From Cryptosporangium arvum DSM 44712 (GTDB lineage Bacteria; Actinomycetota; Actinomycetes; Mycobacteriales; Cryptosporangiaceae): a stretch of 64,000 nucleotides of DNA. How positions within the stretch are numbered: the stretch's first letter is position 1; the number at the start of each line of letters is the position of its first letter. The position numbers and the translations under genes are program-made. The stretch spans positions 6,974,894 through 7,038,893 of the forward strand of contig NZ_KK073874.1 of the NCBI RefSeq assembly GCF_000585375.1, given 5' to 3'. The notes beneath the pieces are model-generated. The model was given only the letters and a program-made list of their open reading frames with translations. It made no database searches and was not told the DNA's origin. Of this stretch, positions 55,323 to 64,000 are shown one piece after another.

Positions 55323-56264
55323 TCAGTCCGCAAGTACCGTCGTAGCGACCGCACGAGCTCGAGGCCGCCCAACCGACCACACACCGACTCTCGACGAACG
55401 ATATGCAGTCGACCGATTCGCGGGAAAAGCCGCCAGACCGGCAGCCACGCCCCGAAGGTAAGCTATACCGACACGTCGCCGCCCCTTCGAAATTGCCAGG
55501 CATACCGTCAGCGCCAACCACACCGGAGACAGCAGAATCAGCGAAGTGGTCGAGTAATATCGAGCAGCGAGAATTACTCTGTTCCGGGCGAGGAGGAATA
55601 CCTTCCGTCCCGACAAGCGTCGGTCAGCACCGAGACTGTGCCCACCGAGATGCCTCAGTCGGAGGTCGACCACCTCGGTTCTGTGCCCGCCCGCGTGCAA
55701 ACGAATTGCAAGGTCCACGTCCTCACCCCAGGCAAACAAATCCGCATCGAGTCCGTCGGAGCGCTTGTAGAGATCCGTCGGGAACACTGCAGCGCCACCG
55801 GACGGACCGATGAGGGCCAATGACGAGTCGAGCTTGCGATCCACGAAATGGCCGGCACGGTTTATCCCGATCCCGCAGAGCACTGCATCCCCCACCTGCA
55901 GGCTAACCGCGAGCGGCGACGCCTCGCCTCTGTTCAGGCGCTCGAGTAGCCGCCTGAAGGTGTCGTTCTCCACCCAGACGTCAGGGTTGAGAAGAAAGAT
56001 GAAGTCGGAGTCCGTCAGACTCGCGCCGAAGTTGCATCCACCGGCGAACCCCAAATTCTCCGGGCAATGGCGATAGGTCACTCGTAGCCCGGAATCCGCG
56101 GCGTCGGCGGCCAGGTCGGCACACGTGGGTTCCAGCGAGTTGTCAATGATTACGAATTCCACGTCGCCGGTGCATTCCCGAGCACCCTCCACCCACGTGC
56201 GGAACGTCGACATGAATACGTCGCGGGAATTGTAGAGAACGGTGACCACGCACATCGTCTCCAT
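55323..56264 (-). CDS. GT2-family glycosyltransferase with C-terminal membrane segment
   Basis: 313 aa. CVVTVLYNSRDVFMSTFRTW starts the fold, followed by FVIIDNS, ENLGFAGGCNFGA, the catalytic-site LLNPDVWVEND and WGEDVDLAIRLHAGG. A hydrophobic stretch (LILLSPVWLALTVCLAI) near residue 265 should tether it to the membrane. ATG 56264 is chosen with GGGGAGAA upstream. It ends 29 bases before the next gene's start codon. It probably adds one sugar to the lipid-linked repeat unit. Confidence 0.9.
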   Translation of the reverse strand: METMCVVTVLYNSRDVFMSTFRTWVEGARECTGDVEFVIIDNSLEPTCADLAADAADSGLRVTYRHCPENLGFAGGCNFGASLTDSDFIFLLNPDVWVENDTFRRLLERLNRGEASPLAVSLQVGDAVLCGIGINRAGHFVDRKLDSSLALIGPSGGAAVFPTDLYKRSDGLDADLFAWGEDVDLAIRLHAGGHRTEVVDLRLRHLGGHSLGADRRLSGRKVFLLARNRVILAARYYSTTSLILLSPVWLALTVCLAISKGRRRVGIAYLRGVAAGLAAFPANRSTAYRSSRVGVWSVGRPRARAVATTVLAD

Positions 56265-56284
56265 ACCTGGTTTTCTCCCCCTGA

Positions 56285-57691
56285 CTATCCCTCGGAGCGG
56301 CGGGCCAGACTGTGTGTCCTGGGTTTGTGCTCGTAGTGCCACCGGCGCGAATACGCGCCGTACCTCGCGTTTTCGGCGGGGTCGACAGGTATGCGATTGG
56401 CGACCGTACCCAACAGCGACGCGCCCGCCGTTTGCAGCGCGTCCACCGACGCCAAGACATGCTCTTTATAGGTCGAACCGATATACGTCACGAGGAGCGC
56501 GCCGTCCGTGACCCGTGCCACGATCGCCGCGTCCGTGACCGGCAGGAGCGGCGGCGAGTCGAACACCACGGTCATTCCCCTCTTACCGAATTCGTCGAGC
56601 AGTTGCTGGAGCCGGGTCGACCCGAGCAGTTCGCTGGGATTAGGCGGAATAGGACCTGACGTCATGACGAACAGAGGAAGGTCTGCCTGCCATTGCTGCA
56701 AGGCTTCCAATGCCCCAACGTCGCCGAGCAAGACGTCCGTCAAACCCACGCCGGAGGAGAGGCCGAAGATTTCGCCGATCTTCGGGCAACGGAGATCCGC
56801 ATCGATGAGCGCAACCGGCCTACCCGTCTGGGCGATCGCCAACGCCAGATTCGCCGCGGTCGTACTCTTACCTTCCCTCGCGAGTGAGCCCGTCACCACG
56901 AAGCTGCTCACCTTGTGGTTCGCGAAGATGAACCTGATATTGGTGCGCAGGCCTCGATAGGCTTCGCCATCGTGGGACGTCATGTCGGCCACCACCAGGC
57001 TGCCGCTAGCCATGACCGGTAGGTTCGGGATGGCCCCCAACACCGGAGCGTCCGTAACCTGCGCGAGAACTTCGCGGCTCCGAATCGTCCGGTCGAGTGC
57101 CTCCCGCAGCAGCGCGACACAGAACCCAACGACCAGACCGCCCACCAGTCCGATCGCGAGACTCAGCGCACGTCGTGGAGCAACCGGTGCCTCCGCCGCC
57201 ACCGCATACTTGGTCACCGAAACCTTCACTAGCGATAACGTCTGACCGGCGGGCGTCTCAATCTCTTGAACTACCCGCGGAAGTCGCTTTGCTATGGCGT
57301 TCGCGATATCTCGGGCGCGCGTCGGCGAGGTGTCGTTGACCGAGATGTTCAGAAGCACCGTATCGGTGGGTGTCGATGTCTCTATCTCACGAGCCAGAGT
57401 CTCCGCGGACACACTCAGCCCGAGTTCTTTGATCACCGGGGTGAGCACAACCGGGCTGGAGACGATGTCGGCGTACGACTTGACCCTCTGCTGGGTGAAC
57501 AGACCGCCCTGCGACAATTGCAACAAGTCTGCTTCTCGCGAACTCGTCGATACGAAGAGCTGCACGTCGGCGCTGTAAGTCGGGGCACGGAGCGCCACGA
57601 ACGCCATAGATGAGCAGGCACCCAGGACGACGCACGTCAGGACCCACAGCCATCGGGCGCGTGCGATCTGCAGATACTGCGCTAGTGACAC
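56285..57691 (-). CDS. Wzz-type chain-length regulator fused to BY-kinase
   Basis: 468 aa. The N-terminal Wzz domain has one membrane helix near residue 20, a periplasmic part and a second helix near 180 (LSLAIGLVGGLVVGFCVALL). The cytoplasmic kinase has Walker A SLAREGKSTT (K275), Walker A' ALIDADLRCP and Walker B VVFDSPPLLPVTD. Three tyrosines close to the C-terminus (ARYGAYSRRWHYEHK) are the likely autophosphorylation cluster. It controls polymer length and export. GTG 57691 is chosen because GGAGGG lies upstream; the frame is open to 57769. Confidence 0.92.
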   Translation of the reverse strand: MSLAQYLQIARARWLWVLTCVVLGACSSMAFVALRAPTYSADVQLFVSTSSREADLLQLSQGGLFTQQRVKSYADIVSSPVVLTPVIKELGLSVSAETLAREIETSTPTDTVLLNISVNDTSPTRARDIANAIAKRLPRVVQEIETPAGQTLSLVKVSVTKYAVAAEAPVAPRRALSLAIGLVGGLVVGFCVALLREALDRTIRSREVLAQVTDAPVLGAIPNLPVMASGSLVVADMTSHDGEAYRGLRTNIRFIFANHKVSSFVVTGSLAREGKSTTAANLALAIAQTGRPVALIDADLRCPKIGEIFGLSSGVGLTDVLLGDVGALEALQQWQADLPLFVMTSGPIPPNPSELLGSTRLQQLLDEFGKRGMTVVFDSPPLLPVTDAAIVARVTDGALLVTYIGSTYKEHVLASVDALQTAGASLLGTVANRIPVDPAENARYGAYSRRWHYEHKPRTHSLARRSEG

Positions 57692-57768
57692 CTCGCGGCC
57701 CTCCGAGTGAGCAGAATTGTTGGATCGAGGCCGGTCCGGGCTCGATCTCTGGAGCTGGCGGTGCCCCA

Positions 57769-59301
57769 CTAGGTTTGCGGAACCACGGCTCGGTGAGCCG
57801 GCCCTGGAGAGTGCGCATCGGCCCTCTCTTCGAGATCCTCATGGCCAGACCGGTCGGTCACTCCGAGTCCTTTGCTCGGGAGCGGCAAAGCTGCCCTGCA
57901 GCCGAATTTTCTCGACTGCAGCGCGAAACTCAGCGCGATCCAGAAGTACCCATTCCAGGGATTGATGTCGAACAGGTCCACGGAGAATGCACGCCACCCC
58001 ATGACGACTACCGAGATGATCGCGACTCGGGCGACCACGGATCTGAATATGCTCTCGTTCGACCGGGCGGACGAATAGGCTCGAGCCAAAGCAATGCCGA
58101 CCAGCGAGAGCAGAGCCATCAGGGCAAAAACGCCGGCTTCCAGGACGAGCTTGAGGTAGGAATTGTCCACCGTCTGCGAGACATTGAGATCCGCTGCGGG
58201 CACCGTACCCGCCCGGAACGGAAAGGAATACCCTCCGAAACCGGCGCCGGTAAGAACGCTGGTGCTGCCCGACACGGTTCGCAGCCAATTCCCCTGCCGT
58301 GCGTCCGCACTCACATCGGACCCATTGGTGAAGTCCACGATACTGCCCACCAACACCCTGCCCTGCTCGCTTCGCCCCAGAACCAACAGTGCGGCCGAAG
58401 CGAGCACCACAGCTGCAAGCAGTGGCTTGACCGGCCGCGTGGCCGCGAGGGAAGCGCAGAGCAGACCTATCGCGATCCCGAGGAGCGCTCCGCGCGAGCC
58501 GCTGAGCTGGATCCCGAACAGGAGCAAGGCGATGAACGCCGAGCAGATCACGGTGCGAATCGCTCGATGCGCGCGTTGCTGGAATGTTGCGGCGAGGACG
58601 ATGGCGAACACGAGAAGCGTAAGGCAGTAGATGAGACCCAAGTCATTGGGATTGGCCACAAATGCGGTGTACCGCTTCATCCAGTGCGAGGAACTGGGGT
58701 CGTAGCCTTCGCCGCTCACGACGATGCCACCCCACACACCGCCCAGGTGCCCAGACATTTGCAGCGCGACTCCGACGCTCTGCACGACCGCCGCGACCAG
58801 GAGCCCGGCCGCGGCATTCCTTGCATGCCGGTCTTGAAGGTGTAGCAGCAGGACCGGTAGGAAGAGCGCCCAATTCATCAGCCTCAAGAGGCCATAGCCG
58901 ACGCTGACCGGGCTCAGCAGGGCGGCGGCGACGAGAAACCCCAGAAGCGCTGCGGTCGGTATCCATGGTAGGTACTTCGGGCTCTGCCGGTGGAGATCCA
59001 AGGCAGCGAGAAAGTACGCCGCGCCGCCCAAAGCGATCCGCGCAAGAGAGCCAGCGGTACCCATCGCGGGAGCGATCGGGAGGAACACGATCGCCGTGAA
59101 GAGGAGCCACCCGGTCGCGTCGGCCGGAATCCACTCCCGCGTAGCCGGCCGAGCGACCGCGGCGATGACGCCCAGCAGGGCCATGATGCACCCCAGCGTG
59201 AGCCAGGGTGAATCCGGAAGGCAGAGCGCGACGACCACCAACGGTGTCGCCGCCAATCCGAACGCTGCGGGACGAAGGAGCGGTCCGGCGCCCCTAAGCA
59301 T
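57769..59301 (-). CDS. O-antigen ligase/polymerase (Wzy) family protein
   Basis: 510 aa, around eleven or twelve membrane helices. The Wzy_C periplasmic loop is long, with GSRGALLGIAIGL before it and GAGFGGYSFPFRAG and SYLKLVLEAGVFALMAL after it. It should polymerise repeat units or join the polymer to a lipid on the outer face. The C-terminal ~45 residues (…DRSGHEDLEERADAHSPGPA…) are soluble and not conserved in style. It overlaps the upstream GT4 gene by eight bases and is 77 bases ahead of the BY-kinase start. Confidence 0.88.
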   Translation of the reverse strand: MLRGAGPLLRPAAFGLAATPLVVVALCLPDSPWLTLGCIMALLGVIAAVARPATREWIPADATGWLLFTAIVFLPIAPAMGTAGSLARIALGGAAYFLAALDLHRQSPKYLPWIPTAALLGFLVAAALLSPVSVGYGLLRLMNWALFLPVLLLHLQDRHARNAAAGLLVAAVVQSVGVALQMSGHLGGVWGGIVVSGEGYDPSSSHWMKRYTAFVANPNDLGLIYCLTLLVFAIVLAATFQQRAHRAIRTVICSAFIALLLFGIQLSGSRGALLGIAIGLLCASLAATRPVKPLLAAVVLASAALLVLGRSEQGRVLVGSIVDFTNGSDVSADARQGNWLRTVSGSTSVLTGAGFGGYSFPFRAGTVPAADLNVSQTVDNSYLKLVLEAGVFALMALLSLVGIALARAYSSARSNESIFRSVVARVAIISVVVMGWRAFSVDLFDINPWNGYFWIALSFALQSRKFGCRAALPLPSKGLGVTDRSGHEDLEERADAHSPGPAHRAVVPQT

Positions 59302-60430
59302 TGGCTACACCCCGCAGTACCGACAGGATCGTTTCCGGAGCCCGGCGGTATTCCGCCAGACGCTGCTCATTGTTGGCGGTGGCGTCGGTCAGTTGCTCCA
59401 ACCGCGAAGGATCACTCGCCAACTGCCCGAGCGCTGATGCAAGCGCTCGTGGATCGGGATCGACGCAGATACCGCCGCCCGCACTGAGTAGCTCAGGCGT
59501 ACTCCCCCGATCGTATCCGACAACGGGGCATCCGTAGCTGAGTGCCTCGACAGTGACCAGGCCGAATGCCTCGTTTTTCGACAACATCAGCACTACGTCG
59601 GCCCACTGGTACAGGGCCTCTACGCCGTTCGTCCACGACTCGATCGTGACCAGGTGGCTCACGCCGAGCGAATCAGCCGATGATTGAATACGCTCGGTCA
59701 TTCTGTGGTGTCCACCACCCACCAGCCTTAATTCGACGTGATGATTTCGCGCGTAGCATTCGCCAACCGCACGGACCGCATCCATCTGCCCCTTCTCCGG
59801 AGAGAAGGATCCCGCTAGCAAGACACGGAGAGGACCCGGTTTCCGCATCGTTGGACGTGGGAGCGGGCCGAGGCGATCGGCGAGCGCTGGTGGGGGGATG
59901 ACGGACAGCTTCGACGAGATCGGCGGATACGCGGTAGCGAGCTGCGCTGCCACGAACCGCGAGACGGCAATCGTCCGCGCGGACAGATTCGACAGCCGAC
60001 TCGCTATTTGCCGTGGGTGCAACGCGGAGCGGAGAGTCGGGTTCGTTCCGAAGCTCTCACCGACGTACCAGACGTGCGGCACACCGCAACGGCGCGCCGC
60101 ATACGCCGGCGCAGGTATGACGGCGCTGTTCGTGAGAACTGCGTCAGGTTTGACGCGGTCGATGAGGCGCTGATAGCTCCGGATGGAGGCGGTCGCCTGC
60201 GCGATACGGATCGCACCGACCGGTAGGCTGTGCCGCCGCCCCATCCAGGGTGCCGTGGCGACCACAACGGTCTCGTCACACACCTGGTTCAGGCGCTCCA
60301 CCAGTGGGCCGGTCGTCGGCACCGACGCAGTCACCCGGTACCCGGCCTCTTTGGCGCACTGGGCCAGGCTGTACATCGAGAGCTCAGCACCGTAGAGCGC
60401 GCTCGAGTGTCCGGCAATGTAGACGTGCAT
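59294..60430 (-). CDS. GT4-family glycosyltransferase
   Basis: 378 aa, GT-B fold. It opens with HSSALYGAELSMYSLAQCAKEAG, the donor domain begins LRVLLAGSFSPEKGQMDAVR, and the nucleotide-sugar motif is NEAFGLVTVEALSYGCPVVG. The retaining mechanism is expected for GT4. It overlaps the ligase gene by eight bases and follows the GT2 gene by 15 bases, so it is in the same operon. The sugar is unknown. Confidence 0.92.
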   Translation of the reverse strand: MHVYIAGHSSALYGAELSMYSLAQCAKEAGYRVTASVPTTGPLVERLNQVCDETVVVATAPWMGRRHSLPVGAIRIAQATASIRSYQRLIDRVKPDAVLTNSAVIPAPAYAARRCGVPHVWYVGESFGTNPTLRSALHPRQIASRLSNLSARTIAVSRFVAAQLATAYPPISSKLSVIPPPALADRLGPLPRPTMRKPGPLRVLLAGSFSPEKGQMDAVRAVGECYARNHHVELRLVGGGHHRMTERIQSSADSLGVSHLVTIESWTNGVEALYQWADVVLMLSKNEAFGLVTVEALSYGCPVVGYDRGSTPELLSAGGGICVDPDPRALASALGQLASDPSRLEQLTDATANNEQRLAEYRRAPETILSVLRGVANA

Positions 60431-60445
60431 GTTCCCGACCCCTCT

Positions 60446-61336
60446 CTATCGCCAGGAGTGTTTTGCCTTGCCGGAAACACCGCGGAGGCCGTCTCGGTAA
60501 CCGGCGAGCGCAGCCAGGCTCCTATTTCGGCGGTGCGGCAGGACAAGGCCGGCCAGGCTCCGCAGTACGAGCCGGTAGTGAGTTTTCTGGCCGAGAACAT
60601 GCAGGAGCGGAGATTTGTGACTCTTCCTGATGTACAGCACCTCGTTGCGGTGCCAATAGTATTCTGCGATAGGTGATTTGTGGGACATACTCCGACCGCA
60701 CTGGTGCCATACACGCGCGTTGCACGCGAGAACGACACTTCCGCCGGTGGCCGCCATCCGGCGCACCAGGTCGAACTCTTCCTTGTAATGAAAGAAGCTC
60801 TCGTCGAAGTCACCCACTTTCCTCAGGCATTCGACGTCGAGCAGGAGAGATGCCCCGGTGACCACGTCCGCCTCATGACGGCCGACAGAGCAGCCCGCGC
60901 AGGTGAATTCGCGCACCCGCCCGCGGACGATTCTTGCCGCGGCCACGTAGGGCGACTCATCTGGGTGTTCCGGCGACTCGGAGGTGACCTGGCAGGTGCC
61001 GACCGCGACTGCGTCACGACTTTGCTCGAGCATCGCGCTCAACGCACCGCTACGCGGAACGGTGTCCGCGTTGAGCAGCCAGACCCACTGGTAGCCGACC
61101 TCCCGGGCGAGCCGGATGCCCGCATTCATCCCGCCGGCATACCCGAGATTCTCCGGGAGCAGAACCAGATCCACGCCGGCCAGGCCCCGCAGCCGGGCTA
61201 CCGAATCGTCTCCGGAGCCATTGTCCACGACGACGACTCTGAGTGCCGGCTCCTGCGCCTTCAGCGTCGCGACACAGCGACTGGTGTCCTCGAAACAATT
61301 CCAGTTCAGCACGATCGCGCATACGTTCTCAGACAC
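60446..61336 (-). CDS. GT2-family glycosyltransferase
   Basis: 296 aa, GT-A fold: AIVLNWNCFEDTSRCVATL, VVVVDNGSGDDSVARL, ENLGYAGGMNAGIRLA, the DxD-like LLNADTVPRSG, and FFHYKEEFDLVRRMAATGG. It resembles rhamnosyltransferases of the WbbL type. It overlaps the flippase gene by eight bases and leads into the GT4 gene. Its intact motifs suggest activity; donor sugar cannot be fixed, although rmlB in the same region makes a 6-deoxyhexose plausible. Confidence 0.92.
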   Translation of the reverse strand: MSENVCAIVLNWNCFEDTSRCVATLKAQEPALRVVVVDNGSGDDSVARLRGLAGVDLVLLPENLGYAGGMNAGIRLAREVGYQWVWLLNADTVPRSGALSAMLEQSRDAVAVGTCQVTSESPEHPDESPYVAAARIVRGRVREFTCAGCSVGRHEADVVTGASLLLDVECLRKVGDFDESFFHYKEEFDLVRRMAATGGSVVLACNARVWHQCGRSMSHKSPIAEYYWHRNEVLYIRKSHKSPLLHVLGQKTHYRLVLRSLAGLVLPHRRNRSLAALAGYRDGLRGVSGKAKHSWR

Positions 61337-62585
61337 CGGAAGTACTCCTTGTCGCTACCTCAGCCGGTTGGGCGAGGCGTCTTCTTTCGGTCCAGCGCAG
61401 CGTCGCGTAAGTGATTACCAGGTGAATTAGGTACAAGATCGAAGAAATTATTGCCGCGGCGGCGGCGCCGTATCGCGGCAACAGAATCAGATAGGACACG
61501 ACCGAGATCCCGCACACGACAAATGAGATCACCGCCGTGAATGACATCTTCCCGATCGCCACGAGGCGCGCACTGAATATTTGGCCGACCGCCAGGAAGA
61601 GCGATCCGGGCAAGAGCAGGGCAGCGATGGTCCACGCAGAGTGATACGGCTCGCGGAAGTGACCGAAGACCGCAAGTGCAGCGATGATCGCCAGCCCCGC
61701 CGGGGCCGCGAACAGCAGCGCTCTCACGATTCCGGCCCACATCCGTTCGACCGCACCATCGTCTCTATCGCCGATGACTCGCTGCGACGCGACCGCTGAT
61801 CCGGCTTGGGCGAACTCCACTGCGGACACACCGAGGCTGTAGATGGCCAGGGCGGTCGGGCCCTGGAAGCGGGACAGCACCAATTGGTCAAATCTGAGCA
61901 TGAAGATCGCCGCCACGACACCAGAATGTGTCCAACCCAGTTGAGCGATGTCATCCGACCGCATCTTGGAATTCATGGTTCTGCTTCTGAGCAGGTTCCC
62001 ATCGATCAGCCAGAGCACAGTCGCGGCTATGACCTGGCAGGTCAGCCAGACCGAGAGCCACGTCTTGGCGTGCTGCGACTGGAACGCGATGAGGACGATG
62101 AAGCTGACGAATATCGCGGTGGAAGTCGCCGCTCTCAGGCGATAGACAAAAGCGAAACGGCCGTTGGCGAAGGCCGCTGCGGCCGGCAGATTAGCGGCGG
62201 CCATCGCTCCTGCTCCGAGAACCGCGAACAGCACCTCGGAATGCGCCGAGTAAACTGCGAGGATCGCGGCGGCCAGCCCGGCCATCGGCACGGTCGATGC
62301 GAGGATCGTCATTTTCAAGGATCCATACACTCCGCGCAACCACTGCGCGCCGCGGGCCAGCAAGAATGTGTCCATCGACAGTCCACCGAGCGCCGCGCCA
62401 AGTGCGATGCTGCCGCTCGTCGCGACGTATATCCCCCGCTCCGCCGGCGCGAGAGCAGCGGTGGCGATAATTGAGAGGCCGTTGATGACCAACGTGAGGG
62501 CATATGTCGCGGTGTTCGACGCGGCTAGCTGCAGTGCCGGCCTCAGGCGTATGGGTGCTGCTTTCACAACGACGACGCACCCCAT
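61329..62585 (-). CDS. polysaccharide flippase (Wzx-type)
   Basis: 418 aa, about twelve membrane helices with few charged residues between them. N-terminal SNTATYALTLVINGLSIIATA and the inner repeat FDQLVLSRFQGPTALAIYSLG are typical of the polysaccharide-export branch of the MOP superfamily. It should move lipid-linked repeat units across the membrane. It is the first gene of the operon. ATG 62585 has only a weak ribosome-binding site; a GTG at 62567 preceded by GGGGTG is an alternative, and the open frame reaches 62747. Confidence 0.87.
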   Translation of the reverse strand: MGCVVVVKAAPIRLRPALQLAASNTATYALTLVINGLSIIATAALAPAERGIYVATSGSIALGAALGGLSMDTFLLARGAQWLRGVYGSLKMTILASTVPMAGLAAAILAVYSAHSEVLFAVLGAGAMAAANLPAAAAFANGRFAFVYRLRAATSTAIFVSFIVLIAFQSQHAKTWLSVWLTCQVIAATVLWLIDGNLLRSRTMNSKMRSDDIAQLGWTHSGVVAAIFMLRFDQLVLSRFQGPTALAIYSLGVSAVEFAQAGSAVASQRVIGDRDDGAVERMWAGIVRALLFAAPAGLAIIAALAVFGHFREPYHSAWTIAALLLPGSLFLAVGQIFSARLVAIGKMSFTAVISFVVCGISVVSYLILLPRYGAAAAAIISSILYLIHLVITYATLRWTERRRLAQPAEVATRSTSGV

Positions 62586-63849
62586 TTGAGTTGGATCGAG
62601 GAGTGGTTCGGCAGAGCGGTGTCGACCGGCGAGACATCCGCCGCTCGGGCGATGGAAGGCCCTTGCGCTCCGGCCGGGTGAGCACCGAGGAGAGGGGAAC
62701 CGGACGGCGACGGAGAACACCGGTGAGGATTCGGCGCGAGCGTGCAATGGCCACGGTGCCGGTTAGGCGTGTTTCCCCGTGCACCACGAATGCTTGTCGG
62801 TCGAGCTTTCACGTCGATCCTCGCGTCACACGATCGCTTCAGGAGGGAAGAATTTGTTCCGCCAGCAAGGCGCTGACCCGGAAACGCGCCTGGTCGGACA
62901 TGCCGCATTATCGTTCGCGCGCCTCGGCATCATGTGCCTTGGATGGGCGTACCACCATCCGGCGAATGGCACGAGTCATTCGAGATCTCTCCCCCGATGT
63001 CAACTACTACCAAAGAGATCCTCGAACCTTCCCCTCTTCCCGCGTGGTTACCGACAGGCCTGACAAATTCCCGATCGCGCCACTCGGAGGCGGAATTCGG
63101 ATCATTCGACCGGCGAACTGGCTATCTCTGCTTTGTTGCGACTGCCGTTATCTCGGCCGCAAACGGGAATTACTCCCCCTCACAGAGTTCAGGCCAGTGA
63201 ATAGACTCTACGATGTACCGACTAAGCACCCCACCCGTCGGGCCTACATTATTACGTTGCTGGCGCGCTGATTCGCAACCCGCTATTCGGTAACGCGTTC
63301 GCCCACCGAGTCGCCAGGGTGACTGTGGATGGTGGGCTCCGGCGGCCGTCAGGACCTGGTCTACAGAGAGCGGAACGCCGAACCCGGCGCCCCGTGCGGG
63401 TCGACAGGTCGAATCCCGCGGCGCCGTCGACGAAGACCACCGTGCTCATGCCGCTGGCCATCAGGAACGGCCTTCTGGTCACCCCCGGGCGCCGCCGGGG
63501 CCCGGTGCCGATCAACACGACGGCCGGTCGAACTCCGACGTCAGCGGCCTACGTCTGTGCCGCGGTCCGGCGGCGGGGGCGACCGTCACCTCCGCGCGTG
63601 TCAGGCGCGCACCGACGGACCAGCGTCAGGCCGCGCGCCCCCGGCGCCCGGCCCCGGCGACGTGCGCGTCTGCCGGGGCAGCACAATCGTTCGGACCTAG
63701 CCGCGTTCATTCGTTACTACGCCGGCTAGAGCTCCGGTGGTGTTCGCGACCCGTCAGCGGATTGCTTCTCGGCTCTTCGGCGACGCCTCGAGGCCACTCG
63801 GCGCCATCAATCGGAACTCCCCGTCAGATCTTGGTGACACGTCCGGCTA
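62586..63849. other. gene-free region upstream of the exopolysaccharide operon
   Basis: About 1,260 bases. The first ~150 should contain the promoter of the minus-strand operon. From 62800 to 63270 the DNA is comparatively A+T-rich and frames are short. From 63270 to 63730 it turns GC-rich again. A minus-strand frame (63252-63518) begins with a Tat-signal-like stretch (TRRPFLMASGMS) but soon loses coding character, suggesting a decayed secreted-protein gene. No RNA gene or repeat was recognised. Confidence 0.4.
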
Positions 63850-64000
63850 CTACGCGTCGGCCTCCCGGGTGGCGCGGCGGGCGTCGCGGGCCTTTTCCCA
63901 GTGGGTCAGGAGCTCTTCCATCTCCGACTGGATGAAGGCGTAGAACGCGCGCATCTCGTCGAGCCGATGGCCCGCGACACTGTCCTCGCCCACCGTGTCC
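63850..64000 (-). CDS. 3' end of an unrecognised gene, cut by the window edge
   Basis: On the minus strand a 49-codon frame runs from the window edge to tandem TAG stops (63850-63852 and 63847-63849). The translation (…HRLDEMRAFYAFIQSEMEEL… then THWEKARDARR) is strongly helical and charged, with coding-like codon use. It could be the C-terminal helix of a regulator or a small helical protein. The family cannot be named. Confidence 0.55.
   Translation of the reverse strand, partial: DTVGEDSVAGHRLDEMRAFYAFIQSEMEELLTHWEKARDARRATREADA

Overview
The window is chromosomal DNA of a very GC-rich actinobacterium. Third-position G/C bias is strong, most genes are packed with ATGA or GTGA start/stop overlaps, and the families present (NarL-type kinases, an RsbR-S-T stressosome, PucR, MSMEG-type gene families) are typical of soil or filamentous Actinobacteria. 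The genus cannot be fixed from the sequence alone.

Layout. (1) 1-9940: a type I restriction-modification island made of an extra methyltransferase/half-specificity fusion, then hsdM, hsdS and hsdR with 4-base overlaps or a 1-base gap, and a soluble Ser/Thr kinase with a TPR-like tail 22 bases after hsdR. (2) 10204-16295: two paralogous membrane histidine kinases around one NarL-type regulator, then a TPR protein. (3) 16431-24307: an eight-gene operon of the Nit1/MSMEG_0565-0572 type (flavoprotein, amidohydrolase, Sll0783-like protein, radical SAM protein, GNAT-AIR synthase fusion, nitrilase, a second nitrilase without its catalytic Cys, glycosyltransferase). Related clusters are tied to nitrogen starvation and cyanide/nitrile nitrogen assimilation; a GlnR-like site precedes it. 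(4) 24311-32324, minus strand: PPK2, then a stressosome operon (RsbR, RsbS, RsbT, an RsbT-RsbX fusion, a histidine kinase), then a nucleobase operon (fungal-type cytosine deaminase, Fe(II) dioxygenase, NCS1 permease) divergent from a PucR regulator. (5) 33900-36083: two TerC-family proteins, with a yybP-ykoY manganese riboswitch before the first. (6) 36268-41092: ABM protein, an array of small palindromic repeats, a secreted clan GH-A glycosidase, a GC-rich degenerate repeat tract, a long hairpin, and uvrB. (7) 41615-62585: an exopolysaccharide region with visibly more A+T. It holds an inverted pair of near-identical polyprenyl glycosylphosphotransferases, acetyltransferase-like proteins, rmlB, a beta-helix protein, and a seven-gene minus-strand operon (flippase, three GT2, one GT4, O-antigen ligase/polymerase, BY-kinase). 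It also carries decayed rmlA and IS5 transposase remnants and several long stretches without genes. (8) 62586-64000: mostly no recognisable gene, with the 3' end of one minus-strand gene at the edge.

How the parts work together. The Nit1-type operon is the most interesting metabolic unit: its paired active and apparently inactive nitrilases suggest a hetero-oligomer. The restriction island may couple phosphorylation to DNA defence. The exopolysaccharide region encodes a Wzx/Wzy-type route: priming transferases load a sugar phosphate on undecaprenyl phosphate, GT2/GT4 enzymes extend it, the flippase exports it, the ligase-family protein polymerises it and the BY-kinase sets length. All functions are read from sequence motifs without database searches.
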